This document shows positions 18,528-27,104 of a stretch of DNA of 51,408 bases, piece after piece; position 1 is the first letter of the stretch, and every line of letters starts with the position of its first letter. The stretch covers positions 1 through 51,408 of the forward strand of contig JAFGFY010000154.1 of NCBI GenBank assembly GCA_016930795.1, written 5' to 3'. Position numbers and translations under genes: made by a program. The DNA comes from Deltaproteobacteria bacterium (GTDB taxonomy: Bacteria > Desulfobacterota > DSM-4660 > Desulfatiglandales > HGW-15). The notes below the pieces were generated by a model. The model ran no database searches, was not told where the DNA came from, and was given only the letters and a program-made list of their open reading frames with translations.

Positions 18528-18683
18528 TCATATTTTATGCTCTTCCGCTATGTCCACCGCACTACCGGTTGAAACTTTATCCACAACGGCTTTCCAATCC
18601 ACTCAGCCTTTAACGCTCTCCAGATACCGGGGGAGGTGTTTTTCCTCATTCTTGACAATCATGCATAAAGAACGGGTCGGCAT
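18528..18683 (-). pseudogene. 5' relic of a GT2 glycosyltransferase
   Basis: Read from an ATG at 18683, the frame gives PTRSLCMIVKNEEKHLPRY then LESVKG, the N-terminal signature of the two GT2-TPR proteins in this window. A TGA then interrupts codon 27. The following codons (VDWKAVVDKVSTGSAVD) still echo VDEIVVVDTGSTDRTVE before a second stop. The rest of the gene is gone. It lies in the gap between the methyltransferase and the CgeB/Maf-N gene, so a third GT2 has been deleted here. Confidence 0.75.
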
Positions 18684-18684
18684 G

Positions 18685-19452
18685 CTATCGCTCAGGAACC
18701 TCCTTCTTCTTCATGTGGGCACACCAAACGCAAAACTGAAAATCTTGAAGTCTTTCCATTTGTTTTTCATCCCCCGGCTCCGGGAAGAGATGGATCTCCT
18801 CCCAGAGTGAGAAGGAATGCAAATAATCGAGAATTTGCGTCTTTGAAAAGATCCTGTGGGCGTTGAAGGAAAGCCCGGATTTTTGACTCAAAGGCACACT
18901 AAACAGGAGGTGTCCTCCGGGCTTAACGACACGGCCAACTTCCTTGAAGGCCTTGATGCTACCCAGAGGATCCAAATCGTCGCCGTATCGACCTAGACCG
19001 ATGTGTTCGATGACACACAGAGTCGTCAGGCATTCGATTGAATTGTCTTCAATGGGGAGTTCCGCGATTGAACCTTTTCGACATGTGAGTCCATCCAAGG
19101 AAACCGGCAGAGGCCTTACATCGATACTTATCGTGGGGACAAACTGGGAAACAATCCCGACAAGAAGGGCCGTTGAACCTATGTCGACGACCTTTGCCGG
19201 CGCCAATTCAAAGATCTTTCTCGCTGCCCAGGTGTCCTGGTAGAAGTAGTATTTGTCAAGGGGGGTCTCAACGGTTTTATCGTCAAGGCACGGCCGGAAA
19301 TCCACCCTTGACTCGGCGCCCGGTGTATGGATATAGGCCTCGAAATCATTCACGTATTGAATGAAACCCGGGTGTTTCAACAGGGCAGGTTTCCGGATCT
19401 CGAGATAGTGTATGAAATGAGCCAGATTCGTGATCAGGGCCTCATAAGACAT
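18685..19452 (-). CDS. SAM-dependent methyltransferase (DUF268-like)
   Basis: About 255 residues from an ATG at 19452, which has GAGAGG 7 bases upstream and overlaps the end of the giant gene by 11 bases. Upstream in-frame codons reaching 19515 lie wholly inside that gene. Motif I is VVDIGSTALLVGIVSQF, a degenerate glycine motif. It is followed by ISIDVRPLPVSLDGL, then LTTLCVIEHIGLGRYGDDLD and VVKPGGHLLFSVPL. The combination of GRYGDxxD and the altered motif I is typical of DUF268-like methyltransferases in surface polysaccharide loci. The substrate is unknown. It is likely translationally coupled to the upstream gene. Confidence 0.8.
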   Translation of the reverse strand: MSYEALITNLAHFIHYLEIRKPALLKHPGFIQYVNDFEAYIHTPGAESRVDFRPCLDDKTVETPLDKYYFYQDTWAARKIFELAPAKVVDIGSTALLVGIVSQFVPTISIDVRPLPVSLDGLTCRKGSIAELPIEDNSIECLTTLCVIEHIGLGRYGDDLDPLGSIKAFKEVGRVVKPGGHLLFSVPLSQKSGLSFNAHRIFSKTQILDYLHSFSLWEEIHLFPEPGDEKQMERLQDFQFCVWCAHMKKKEVPER

Positions 19453-22400
19453 AAAAATACCTCTCGTGACGGGACTGATGGTACAATGCAGGGTCTTCTC
19501 TCGATCCGCGAGCATGGGCGCTCAGGTCGCTCCAGCAGGCGCTTTCCGTGAATTCCGCGTGATCAACAGGCAATGGTTTCACATACCTGAACCACAGGGT
19601 GGCATTCCATTCGGTCAAAACCCCCTCTCTGTTCATTCTTCGAACAACCTCCGCCTTGCCCTGTCTGTAGGGGACAAAGTCAGGATAGACATTTCTGACG
19701 GCATTCACCCATGCATCATTTCGGAAGGTTAAATCGTGCAAATAAATATATTCCCGGTCGTAAACGTAGCTTCCCTTTCGCAGGGCCTCTTCAAGAACGA
19801 TGTTCTCCCCCGATAACCGGCATGTATTAACCTTTGGACCGTTCTGAATGAGTAGATCGTTATCCGGTGGAAGCATGTCGTGAATGTGAATGAGGGTCCC
19901 CACTCGCAATAAAGGAAAAAGGTTCCGGACATACCACCGGGCAAACCCGGAGGAATGATCGCTGTCAATGAACAGAAGATCGGGGGGCCTTCGCAGCCTT
20001 TCCCTTATATAGGGTTCCAAGGTTTCCTTGATATCTCCGATATTGAAGGTGACGCGATCCCTCAATCCGAAATATTCAGCGTTTTTCTGTGCGATTCGGG
20101 AAAAATCCGGCACAATTTCAAAAGAGTGAAGGTGTCCGGTATTGTTTCGGCGCAGTGCCGAAGCAATGAACAGGGTTGAATAGCCACAATTGGAAGAAAA
20201 TTCGATTACGTTTTCCGGTTTTTTGTCTCTGAGAATCATGTAAAGGACCTGGGATTCGAAGAGATCATATTGGCCAGATGTCGGAAAACGGCGGGTGTCG
20301 TGACGATACCTTTCGATCTCCTTGAGTTCCCCTAGTTCGGGGCCGTATTTTTCAAAAAGACGCAGCAGGACCTCCGTGAAAGGCGCGGACCATTGATGGT
20401 TTTTCTTGTTTTCGACGTGCTCCCTATATTCTTCGCTCAATCTTTCCGTGCCAGCTCGTTCATGAGTAGAAACGGTCAGAGTCTTTTCAATGACTTTATG
20501 GATTCTGATGATATCATCCTTTAACTCAACATTGAGGTCCGGGTCCCTTTGGAGAACAGTGGACTTCAATTTTTCGAGGGAAGGGTAGTCCTGTTCTCCC
20601 GTGAAGCACCTGGCATCGTCTATAAGAATGATATGATTTCGGACCGGATGATCGAAAATGCATTTCAGTTCCTGCATAATTGGCGTTTCCCACTCGCCCT
20701 TCGCCGTAATGCCTCCGGAATAATGGCCGTCCAGCCAGAACAAACAAGGCTTTTCAATAGAAGAAAGGAGAGCGGAAAGGCAATGCCCGCTGTCCCCTTC
20801 AATGATATGGATATGATCGCAAGGGGAAAACAGCTCCTTGGCCCTCTGAGCTAATTCATGATCCAATTCAATGGAATAGATCTCCTTAAAGGAATCTTTC
20901 ATGGCGTAAACCATTGCCCCGAGATAGGTTCCCGTTTCGATTAGAATACGGGGGGAAAACCGTTGGGCGTATGACCTGACGATCTCCTGTTTCACGAGAT
21001 CGGGAGGAGGAACGGGTCTGCCCTGGGCCTCCCAATCGCTATAGACAGTCTGATAGATCAAGGCACGGTTGGCTGATTCGAGTCCCGTAAGGAGTCGTTT
21101 GATGACATCCTGACTTCCGTCCAATCGGAGGGAAGAGGCATAGGCCTTAATGGCATTTTCAAGGTCGTTAGCTTGGGTATGGCAATTCCCAATATGATTT
21201 AGGATCTTCGTCGATTCCCCTCCAATATGCAAAGCCTTTTCAAACCATTTCAAGGCCTCGCCGTAGTCGTCCTTTGTCTCAAAACACTTTCCTAGATTTT
21301 GAATCGAATCCATGTGATTACTATCAATTGCAAGCGCATTTTTTAGTAGTGATATCGCTTGATCAAAATCATTAAGAGAATAAGCGATTACTCCCTGGTT
21401 GTTAAGTGCATCAAGATTATTCGGATCGATTGATAAGGCTTTTTCAAAATGTTTTTTAGCTTCTCGCAGGTGGCCTGACAAAAAAAATGCTTCACCTTGT
21501 TGAATGATTGAAGTCAATTCGGATTGAGAAATAGGCTCATTTGTTAATGTGCCTTGTAAATGGATATCGTGCGAGATTCCGGTTTTGTGAGGAAGATCCA
21601 TTTTTTCAAAAGCTTTTTTAAAACGATCTACCCATGTATGTTCTTTAATAGCCCGATGGTAGGCTGCGTTTCGAATCTCTTCGGATATTTCAGGATGCGC
21701 CAAAGAATGTTGAATCTTCTTTGCTAAGTCATCAACATCGTGATAACATAATATTTCTTTTCCAACATGATACACATTTTCTAACTCGGGATGGTATTGA
21801 GTCAAGTATAACCCACCACTCATCGGAACCTCAAAATCACGTCCTTTGAGGCAGCAGAGAGTACTTGAATCGCCTACAGCAGAAAATCCGATATTGATCC
21901 GGCTCCGATTATAAATATTTACCATCTCTTCAACAGGTAATGTTCCACTTGGCCAGCCTTTTCCAAAGGTTTTTACTATTATTCCTTTTTCTGCTAAATA
22001 TTTTATAATTCTTGGTCGTTCACCATAACATTGCCCGATGAAAGATACATCTATATCGAAAGGAAGTTCTAATGGCCTATATACTTTAGGATTCGCACCT
22101 TCAGGAAGATATATCGCACGTGCACCAACTGATTCATAATATTTTATTGCGTCCTCAGTGCTTGTCCAACACAAAGAAAAAGAGCTAGCTATATCGACCA
22201 TGCCCGCATAACCTGTAGGCTCTAACCTGCTGAAAAATTTGGTGCGATCATCTAAGCACATGCTTATACTCGGTATACCCATGCGCTCTATTTCCCTAAT
22301 GGTGCTCGGAAAAAGTAGGCGACCGGATACATAACCAAAAAATACATCGATTGGTTTAGTCGCATGCGCTTCAACAATCTCCTTTAAGAATTGGATATTA

Positions 22401-25093
22401 AACCATTGTTTTTTTGAAAAGTGCCAATTTTCGTCATATTGGTTATATGGTGGCCATCTAAGCCTAATCACTTCTCCAATTTCTTCAAGGGCTGGTTGGA
22501 GATTATGATCCTCCCAATTGAAATGTGCGAATGCGGCCAATATTCTTAATTTGTTTGTTTTAGAGTTAGTTCCAGAATATTCAACAGTTATATTGTCTTT
22601 TTCGGCTTTTTGTTTTTCAGGCAACTTCGATACGCCTCTATGAGGGACAGGAGAAATTATCTTTACGTTTTTCTCTGTTTCGTTTTGTGTTTTCCCGATC
22701 GTTTTAATAATATTATCTATTCTATGAGAATAAGTATGATATTCCTTTACTTTTTTTAACCCATTTGAGGAAATGTCTTCCGCTTCTTCAGGGTGTGATA
22801 AATAGTAATCGACGAGTTCAAGTAAATCGTTTTCGTTTTTATAAATAATCAGGTCCTCTCTATTGCGAAATAACTCTGTTAAACCACTACCTTTTGCCTG
22901 ATCTGTAAAAAGAAGAGTGCCTGATGCAAGTGCTTCAAAAACCCGCATATTTAGATCGTCTTTTGCTGAGATATTAAAAACGAATTTTGCTTTACTGAAA
23001 CTCTCAGCCATTTCATTAAAATATTTTTGTTCGATTTTAACATCATATTTTTTTTGAAGAATATTCAAGAGATAATTTCGTTTTTGATAAAGAGGTACGC
23101 CTGAATACAAGTTTCCCACAAACGATATATCATGCCTTTTTTCAACCTGGTGCTTACCATGGATTTCTGGATCACAAGCAAGAGGAAGCCACGAAACCCT
23201 TTTGCATCCAGCTTGTATAAAATTGTGTATATATGCTTTTTGGGCGATAAAGACGTAATCAAACTGTTTCGCAAATTCAAGGTGCCAATTGATTTTTGTA
23301 TGTGAATCGATAAAATATCCAGCCGTAGGGCAATCCAACTTTCCGATCTCTTTAGGAAAATTAGGATAATTCATTGATGATTCGACCCATAAAAATAAAT
23401 CAGGATGCCAATTGTCTTGAAATGAATTTATCACATCAATAATCGATGTATCTGATTCAGTCACTATGTCATGTAGGGGGACTAATCGCGTCAACTGGTG
23501 GTTTGACCAACATTTCAATAAAGATGGCTTATTAAGAGGTCCACATGAACGAACGTTTTGTCCTTTTTGCTTTAGAGCGCGAATAAGATAAGCAGCCGTT
23601 GAGTGAGGTACAAAACCAAATGATACCAATACGTTTTTAGCAATATTTCCATTATTCATTTTTTCGGGTACTGTTGTTTGGTGATTTTCAAATTTTATTT
23701 TGGCAGATGTATCCTTTTTTTCTTTAATTGGCGTCATTTCGACCTCAATAAAGCGCTGATCAGTACTACGTAATCCCGATGAAAGAATTCTAAATGGTTT
23801 AATGCCATATGACGACCCATAAATCTTCCATCTTTCATGATCAATATTAAAATAGTCAAAGGTATCTTTAACAAAAAACCTTTTGTGGGTCGGATCTTGA
23901 AAGGCCGCGCTGGTATGAGCACCTGGAACGACAATTTTTAAAATTGCCCCAATTTTACAAATATCCCAAATATTATTCATTACATCAATAAATTCATCTC
24001 CAATGTGTTCCATTAAATTGTCAGCAATGATATAATCTGCACAATCATTTTTAATTGGAATACCTTGAGAGATATCACAAACTATGTCAACTCCAGGCAT
24101 TGCTTTGACATCCAGACCAATAAAGCCCTCTCTTTTCAATTTTCCACAACCAAGGTCCAATTTGACAGTTTCGAACTGTGACTTTCTTTCCATAAAAAGA
24201 CTAACCCCCTCTTGGCTTGTTTTAGGAAACTCAATGTCGTTTAAAATCTGTTTTATCATTTGGCTGAAGGAATAAGATGAAGCTATTTTTATTCCTCTAT
24301 CAACCATTTTTAGCCTTTTTTGAGGATTAGAAATGTAGAAATCTATTAATTCCCTCAGCTCTTTATTTGTTTTATACCTTGGCACAATATCTTGAAAAAT
24401 CATTTCTAGACCAATGATATTGTCTGATATACAAAATCCCCCGCTAGCAAGGATGTCTAGTATCCTTGGGTTGATAAAACCGTTGCTTCGCATATCATCA
24501 TGATGATCATTAAGAGATACCAATGATGAAGCATATAGTCCTCCAAGATTTTGGTTTTCAAAATAGATGCCGTTATAGAATTTACTTGGTATAATATCCT
24601 TCCAACCTTCTCCCCATACCTTCAGGCGATAAGGAAAACTATTTAAGTTTCCCAAATCCCGAATTATTTTTCTTCCTGTCGGACCTTTTGTATTTCCGAC
24701 AAAAACAACGTCATTATAAACATGGGATTTTACCGGCGACTTGGATGTCCCGCCGATTAATAATTTTACTTGAAACCCCCAATTTTTTATTTTTTCTAAA
24801 AATATTGGTGATAAACAATAAATCTGATCATATTGATCCAATATCTTAGGAGATATAAGGTCTGGATGGCTGTGAATCCAAACAATTTTATATGGGGCTT
24901 CGGGTAAATTATTTATAGGAACTCCAAATAGGTGAATTAAGATATCCGGATTATTATCACACACAATATGACCGAGTTTTTCAAATTCTTTTTTCAGTTC
25001 ATATTTGAACCAATAATCCCCCCAACGCAATCTACGCCTGTTATCTCTTTCAAAATCCGAGAAAGAGATTATCTGGATTCTGTGCTTTTTCAT
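19442..25093 (-). CDS. Giant modular protein: CgeB-GT / methyltransferase / CgeB-GT / CgeB-GT / TPR / methyltransferase / methyltransferase
   Basis: One uninterrupted frame of 1883 residues. Module 1 (1-290) is CgeB-like: DVVFVGNTKGPTGRK, LKVWGEGWKD and FINPRILDILASGGF. Module 2 (308-450) is a methyltransferase (KLDLGCGKLKREGFIGLDV, ADNLMEHI). Module 3 (480-800) is CgeB-like (DISFVGNLYSG, LNMRVFEALASGTLLF, EYHTYSHRIDNI). Module 4 (848-1165) is CgeB-like (DVSFIGQCYGERPRI, KTFGKGWPSG, FEVPMSGGLYL). Residues 1195-1340 are TPRs. Module 6 (1355-1535) is a methyltransferase-like fold (LIETGTYLGAMVYAM, FWLDGHYSGG). Module 7 (1600-1883) is another (VIEFSSNCGYSTLFIA, LLFIDSDHSSG). No signal peptide or membrane segment is seen, so it is cytoplasmic. 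DNA coding for modules 1-4 is strikingly AT-rich, while that for modules 6-7 is not, suggesting fusion of pieces from two sources. No ribosome site precedes the ATG. The epimerase stop is 3 bases upstream, so coupling is possible. Function is inferred: assembly and methylation of a glycan on one scaffold. Confidence 0.88.
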   Translation of the reverse strand: MKKHRIQIISFSDFERDNRRRLRWGDYWFKYELKKEFEKLGHIVCDNNPDILIHLFGVPINNLPEAPYKIVWIHSHPDLISPKILDQYDQIYCLSPIFLEKIKNWGFQVKLLIGGTSKSPVKSHVYNDVVFVGNTKGPTGRKIIRDLGNLNSFPYRLKVWGEGWKDIIPSKFYNGIYFENQNLGGLYASSLVSLNDHHDDMRSNGFINPRILDILASGGFCISDNIIGLEMIFQDIVPRYKTNKELRELIDFYISNPQKRLKMVDRGIKIASSYSFSQMIKQILNDIEFPKTSQEGVSLFMERKSQFETVKLDLGCGKLKREGFIGLDVKAMPGVDIVCDISQGIPIKNDCADYIIADNLMEHIGDEFIDVMNNIWDICKIGAILKIVVPGAHTSAAFQDPTHKRFFVKDTFDYFNIDHERWKIYGSSYGIKPFRILSSGLRSTDQRFIEVEMTPIKEKKDTSAKIKFENHQTTVPEKMNNGNIAKNVLVSFGFVPHSTAAYLIRALKQKGQNVRSCGPLNKPSLLKCWSNHQLTRLVPLHDIVTESDTSIIDVINSFQDNWHPDLFLWVESSMNYPNFPKEIGKLDCPTAGYFIDSHTKINWHLEFAKQFDYVFIAQKAYIHNFIQAGCKRVSWLPLACDPEIHGKHQVEKRHDISFVGNLYSGVPLYQKRNYLLNILQKKYDVKIEQKYFNEMAESFSKAKFVFNISAKDDLNMRVFEALASGTLLFTDQAKGSGLTELFRNREDLIIYKNENDLLELVDYYLSHPEEAEDISSNGLKKVKEYHTYSHRIDNIIKTIGKTQNETEKNVKIISPVPHRGVSKLPEKQKAEKDNITVEYSGTNSKTNKLRILAAFAHFNWEDHNLQPALEEIGEVIRLRWPPYNQYDENWHFSKKQWFNIQFLKEIVEAHATKPIDVFFGYVSGRLLFPSTIREIERMGIPSISMCLDDRTKFFSRLEPTGYAGMVDIASSFSLCWTSTEDAIKYYESVGARAIYLPEGANPKVYRPLELPFDIDVSFIGQCYGERPRIIKYLAEKGIIVKTFGKGWPSGTLPVEEMVNIYNRSRINIGFSAVGDSSTLCCLKGRDFEVPMSGGLYLTQYHPELENVYHVGKEILCYHDVDDLAKKIQHSLAHPEISEEIRNAAYHRAIKEHTWVDRFKKAFEKMDLPHKTGISHDIHLQGTLTNEPISQSELTSIIQQGEAFFLSGHLREAKKHFEKALSIDPNNLDALNNQGVIAYSLNDFDQAISLLKNALAIDSNHMDSIQNLGKCFETKDDYGEALKWFEKALHIGGESTKILNHIGNCHTQANDLENAIKAYASSLRLDGSQDVIKRLLTGLESANRALIYQTVYSDWEAQGRPVPPPDLVKQEIVRSYAQRFSPRILIETGTYLGAMVYAMKDSFKEIYSIELDHELAQRAKELFSPCDHIHIIEGDSGHCLSALLSSIEKPCLFWLDGHYSGGITAKGEWETPIMQELKCIFDHPVRNHIILIDDARCFTGEQDYPSLEKLKSTVLQRDPDLNVELKDDIIRIHKVIEKTLTVSTHERAGTERLSEEYREHVENKKNHQWSAPFTEVLLRLFEKYGPELGELKEIERYRHDTRRFPTSGQYDLFESQVLYMILRDKKPENVIEFSSNCGYSTLFIASALRRNNTGHLHSFEIVPDFSRIAQKNAEYFGLRDRVTFNIGDIKETLEPYIRERLRRPPDLLFIDSDHSSGFARWYVRNLFPLLRVGTLIHIHDMLPPDNDLLIQNGPKVNTCRLSGENIVLEEALRKGSYVYDREYIYLHDLTFRNDAWVNAVRNVYPDFVPYRQGKAEVVRRMNREGVLTEWNATLWFRYVKPLPVDHAEFTESACWSDLSAHARGSREDPALYHQSRHERYFYVL

Positions 25094-25096
25094 TTT

Positions 25097-25903
25097 TTAA
25101 AGATAATCCATGGGCTCAATAAGATGGATATTTTTGAGACCGTACAACATGTTAAGGGCTGTGGTCCGCACGTTGGGGCTGGGGTGAACAGGATAGACGA
25201 ATTGGACATCATGATAAATATCTGCAAGCTTTCGGACGGCATGGAAGATCTTCTGAATGGTAGCCCCGAAGTTTTCCCTCCTCTGGGCCGTGATAAGAAC
25301 CATCGGTCCCTCGAAGTCGGGCAGATCCTCCAAAGGTGGGGAGCGGTCTGAAGCCGATATGTGCAGAAGGGCATCCACGACCGTATTACCGGTGACATAA
25401 ACTTTTTCGTCCGGAATGCCTTCCTCCATGAGGTTGCGACGATTCCTCTCTGTCGGCGCGAAGAAAAGGTCACTCATCTGGTCGGTAAGGCGGCGGTTGA
25501 TCTCTTCGGGAAAGGGCTGGTATTTGTCCTGGGTCCGTAAGCCGGCCTCGACATGCCCGACCCGAATCTTTTGATAAAAGGCAGCAAGCGCAGTTGCGAA
25601 AACAGTTGTTGTATCCCCCTGGACAAGGATGATATCGGGGCCTATTTCGGCAAGTATCTTCCCGATTTCCTTAAGGATCAAGGCGGTGAGATCGGTTAGA
25701 TTTTGGTTATCCCTCATGACGGCAAGGTTGAAATCGGCTTTGATATGGAAAAGGTCCAGCACCTGCTGAAGGAGGTGATCATGTTGTCCCGTAACTCCGA
25801 CAATGGATTGAAAGACGTCCGGGTATTTGGACAATTCTTTGATGACCGGGGCCAGCTTGATGGCCTCCGGTCGGGTTCCGAACATGGTCAGGATTTTAAT
25901 CAT
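25097..25903 (-). pseudogene. wecB: Truncated UDP-N-acetylglucosamine 2-epimerase
   Basis: Non-hydrolysing UDP-GlcNAc 2-epimerases make UDP-ManNAc and are about 370 residues long. This frame has the first 268: GTRPEAIKLAPV (9-20), GDTTTVFATALAAF, HVEAGLRTQDKYQPFPEE and TGNTVVDAL. It stops after HLIEPMDYL, where the family continues into the second half of the UDP site (SGGIQEE region). The HRREN motif reads QRREN, so the His thought to be catalytic is also changed. No remainder of the gene was found in other frames nearby. The giant gene's ATG follows 3 bases after the stop, so the 3' end was replaced rather than frameshifted. It is probably inactive. Confidence 0.85.
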
Positions 25904-25943
25904 AGAAACGGTGTATCTCAGGAAGTTGGCCCAAAATGATCAT

Positions 25944-26735
25944 TCAATGGGGCGCTTTAAAGGAAAAAGGTGTTTGGATCCTTAGGGATTCTGATTCGGG
26001 ATAGGTCGATGCCAAGGTTCTTGAAATATAAAGAATGCTACCTCTATGAATTTGAGTGGCTTTAGAAAAGAGCAGCAGAAAGCGTTCTGACATGAGTTTG
26101 TCAATATTAAGTCGATCCTCTTCAGAATGATATTCGACATAGAGCATGTCGATGAGCATATTCCCGCCTCCTGCAATCTCAAACTCCCTTAGGATAGGGA
26201 TCTCACATCCCTCGGTATCGATTTTAAGAATGGAAATTCGTTGAATTCCCCTATTGGATAATTCTTCGGATGCCCTGACCAACCGGGCCGTTTCGTGGAC
26301 ATTCGTGGTTTCGTTGTTTAGGAAAATAGAGTCTTGGGCGCATTGATCCTTCCCGAGGTAGATGGGAAAATTTGATGATCTGTCATACAGCCCGTAGGGA
26401 AAGATGTGGATATTTGCAAAAGACTCCGTGTTTTTTTCGAGGTAATGGAAGTTTCGTATCGAGGGTTCATAGCAGAAAATTTGGGCACCGGGAAATGCCG
26501 CATGAAAATAGACGGCGGTGGCACCGATATTGGCACCGATATCAAATATAATATCGGGAGAGTAATCAGGATACCGATAGATAGGGTAGTCATGACCTTG
26601 GAAGATGCCCATTATCAAATTCCTCATGAACGGTGATGCGGGATGGTGGAATGATGTTTTCCGATCATGAATGTTTATATCAAGGGTTTCAGACTGGTCA
26701 CTGAAAAGGAAATCCCTTGGATGAGCATCTTGCAT
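25944..26735 (-). CDS. FkbM-family methyltransferase
   Basis: A SAM-dependent O-methyltransferase of the FkbM type, about 263 residues. Motif I is DIIFDIGANIGATAVYFHAA, followed by FCYEPSIRNFHYLEKN, a run of short beta strands (NIHIFPYGLYD), and SILKIDTEGCEIPILREF, the family's K-I-D-x-E-G signature. The start at 26735 is preferred because GAGGA lies 7 bases before it. An in-frame ATG at 26762 has no ribosome site. FkbM enzymes in glycan clusters methylate sugar hydroxyls. The acceptor is not identifiable. It lies between a small unknown gene and the truncated epimerase. Confidence 0.88.
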   Translation of the reverse strand: MQDAHPRDFLFSDQSETLDINIHDRKTSFHHPASPFMRNLIMGIFQGHDYPIYRYPDYSPDIIFDIGANIGATAVYFHAAFPGAQIFCYEPSIRNFHYLEKNTESFANIHIFPYGLYDRSSNFPIYLGKDQCAQDSIFLNNETTNVHETARLVRASEELSNRGIQRISILKIDTEGCEIPILREFEIAGGGNMLIDMLYVEYHSEEDRLNIDKLMSERFLLLFSKATQIHRGSILYISRTLASTYPESESLRIQTPFSFKAPH

Positions 26736-26862
26736 GGATGTTCCTCGATTCGGGTTTAACATAAGGATGACTGAGGTTTTCTGAAAAGGATGTTAAATAC
26801 ATAGGGGGACTGTATATATTGCGCTCAGTCCAGTTTGACGATGCCCGGATCCTGATCCTGCA

Positions 26863-27042
26863 TTATATACGTTTCGAATCCGAGTCGTACATGTGGTCTC
26901 TCAATTCTTTTTCGCTGGCGCCCATTTTATTTAAGCCGAATCTTTTGATTTCACACATGATATTGCGCATTCTGTTTTTCAGGAAGAGGTCTTCTCCCTT
27001 TAATATTTCAGTTTTGAATTGATCAACGGTTGTATTTGTCAT
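26863..27042 (-). CDS. Small protein of unknown function (59 residues)
   Basis: ATG at 27042 follows a strong ribosome site (AAGGAG, 6 bases before). The frame runs MTNTTVDQFKTEILKGEDLF and ends with YDSDSKRI. It is rich in charged residues, predicted mostly helical, and has no signal peptide, membrane segment or Cys motif. I do not recognise the family. It sits in the 342-base gap between a TPR glycosyltransferase and the FkbM methyltransferase, in the same orientation. The ribosome site, which is better than those of most neighbours, is the main reason to call it. The remainder of that gap holds no other gene that I can support. Confidence 0.55.
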   Translation of the reverse strand: MTNTTVDQFKTEILKGEDLFLKNRMRNIMCEIKRFGLNKMGASEKELRDHMYDSDSKRI

Positions 27043-27104
27043 TGAGGCTCCTTTTCAAAAGGATGGATGGGTGTAAAAACCCGCAAAGTGTTCTTTCATG
27101 CAAA

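Noticed and set aside
25090-25473. Frameshift as the cause of the short epimerase
   Set aside because: The overlapping minus-strand frame here is not epimerase-like, and the sequence after the stop belongs to the giant gene, so the 3' end is replaced, not shifted.
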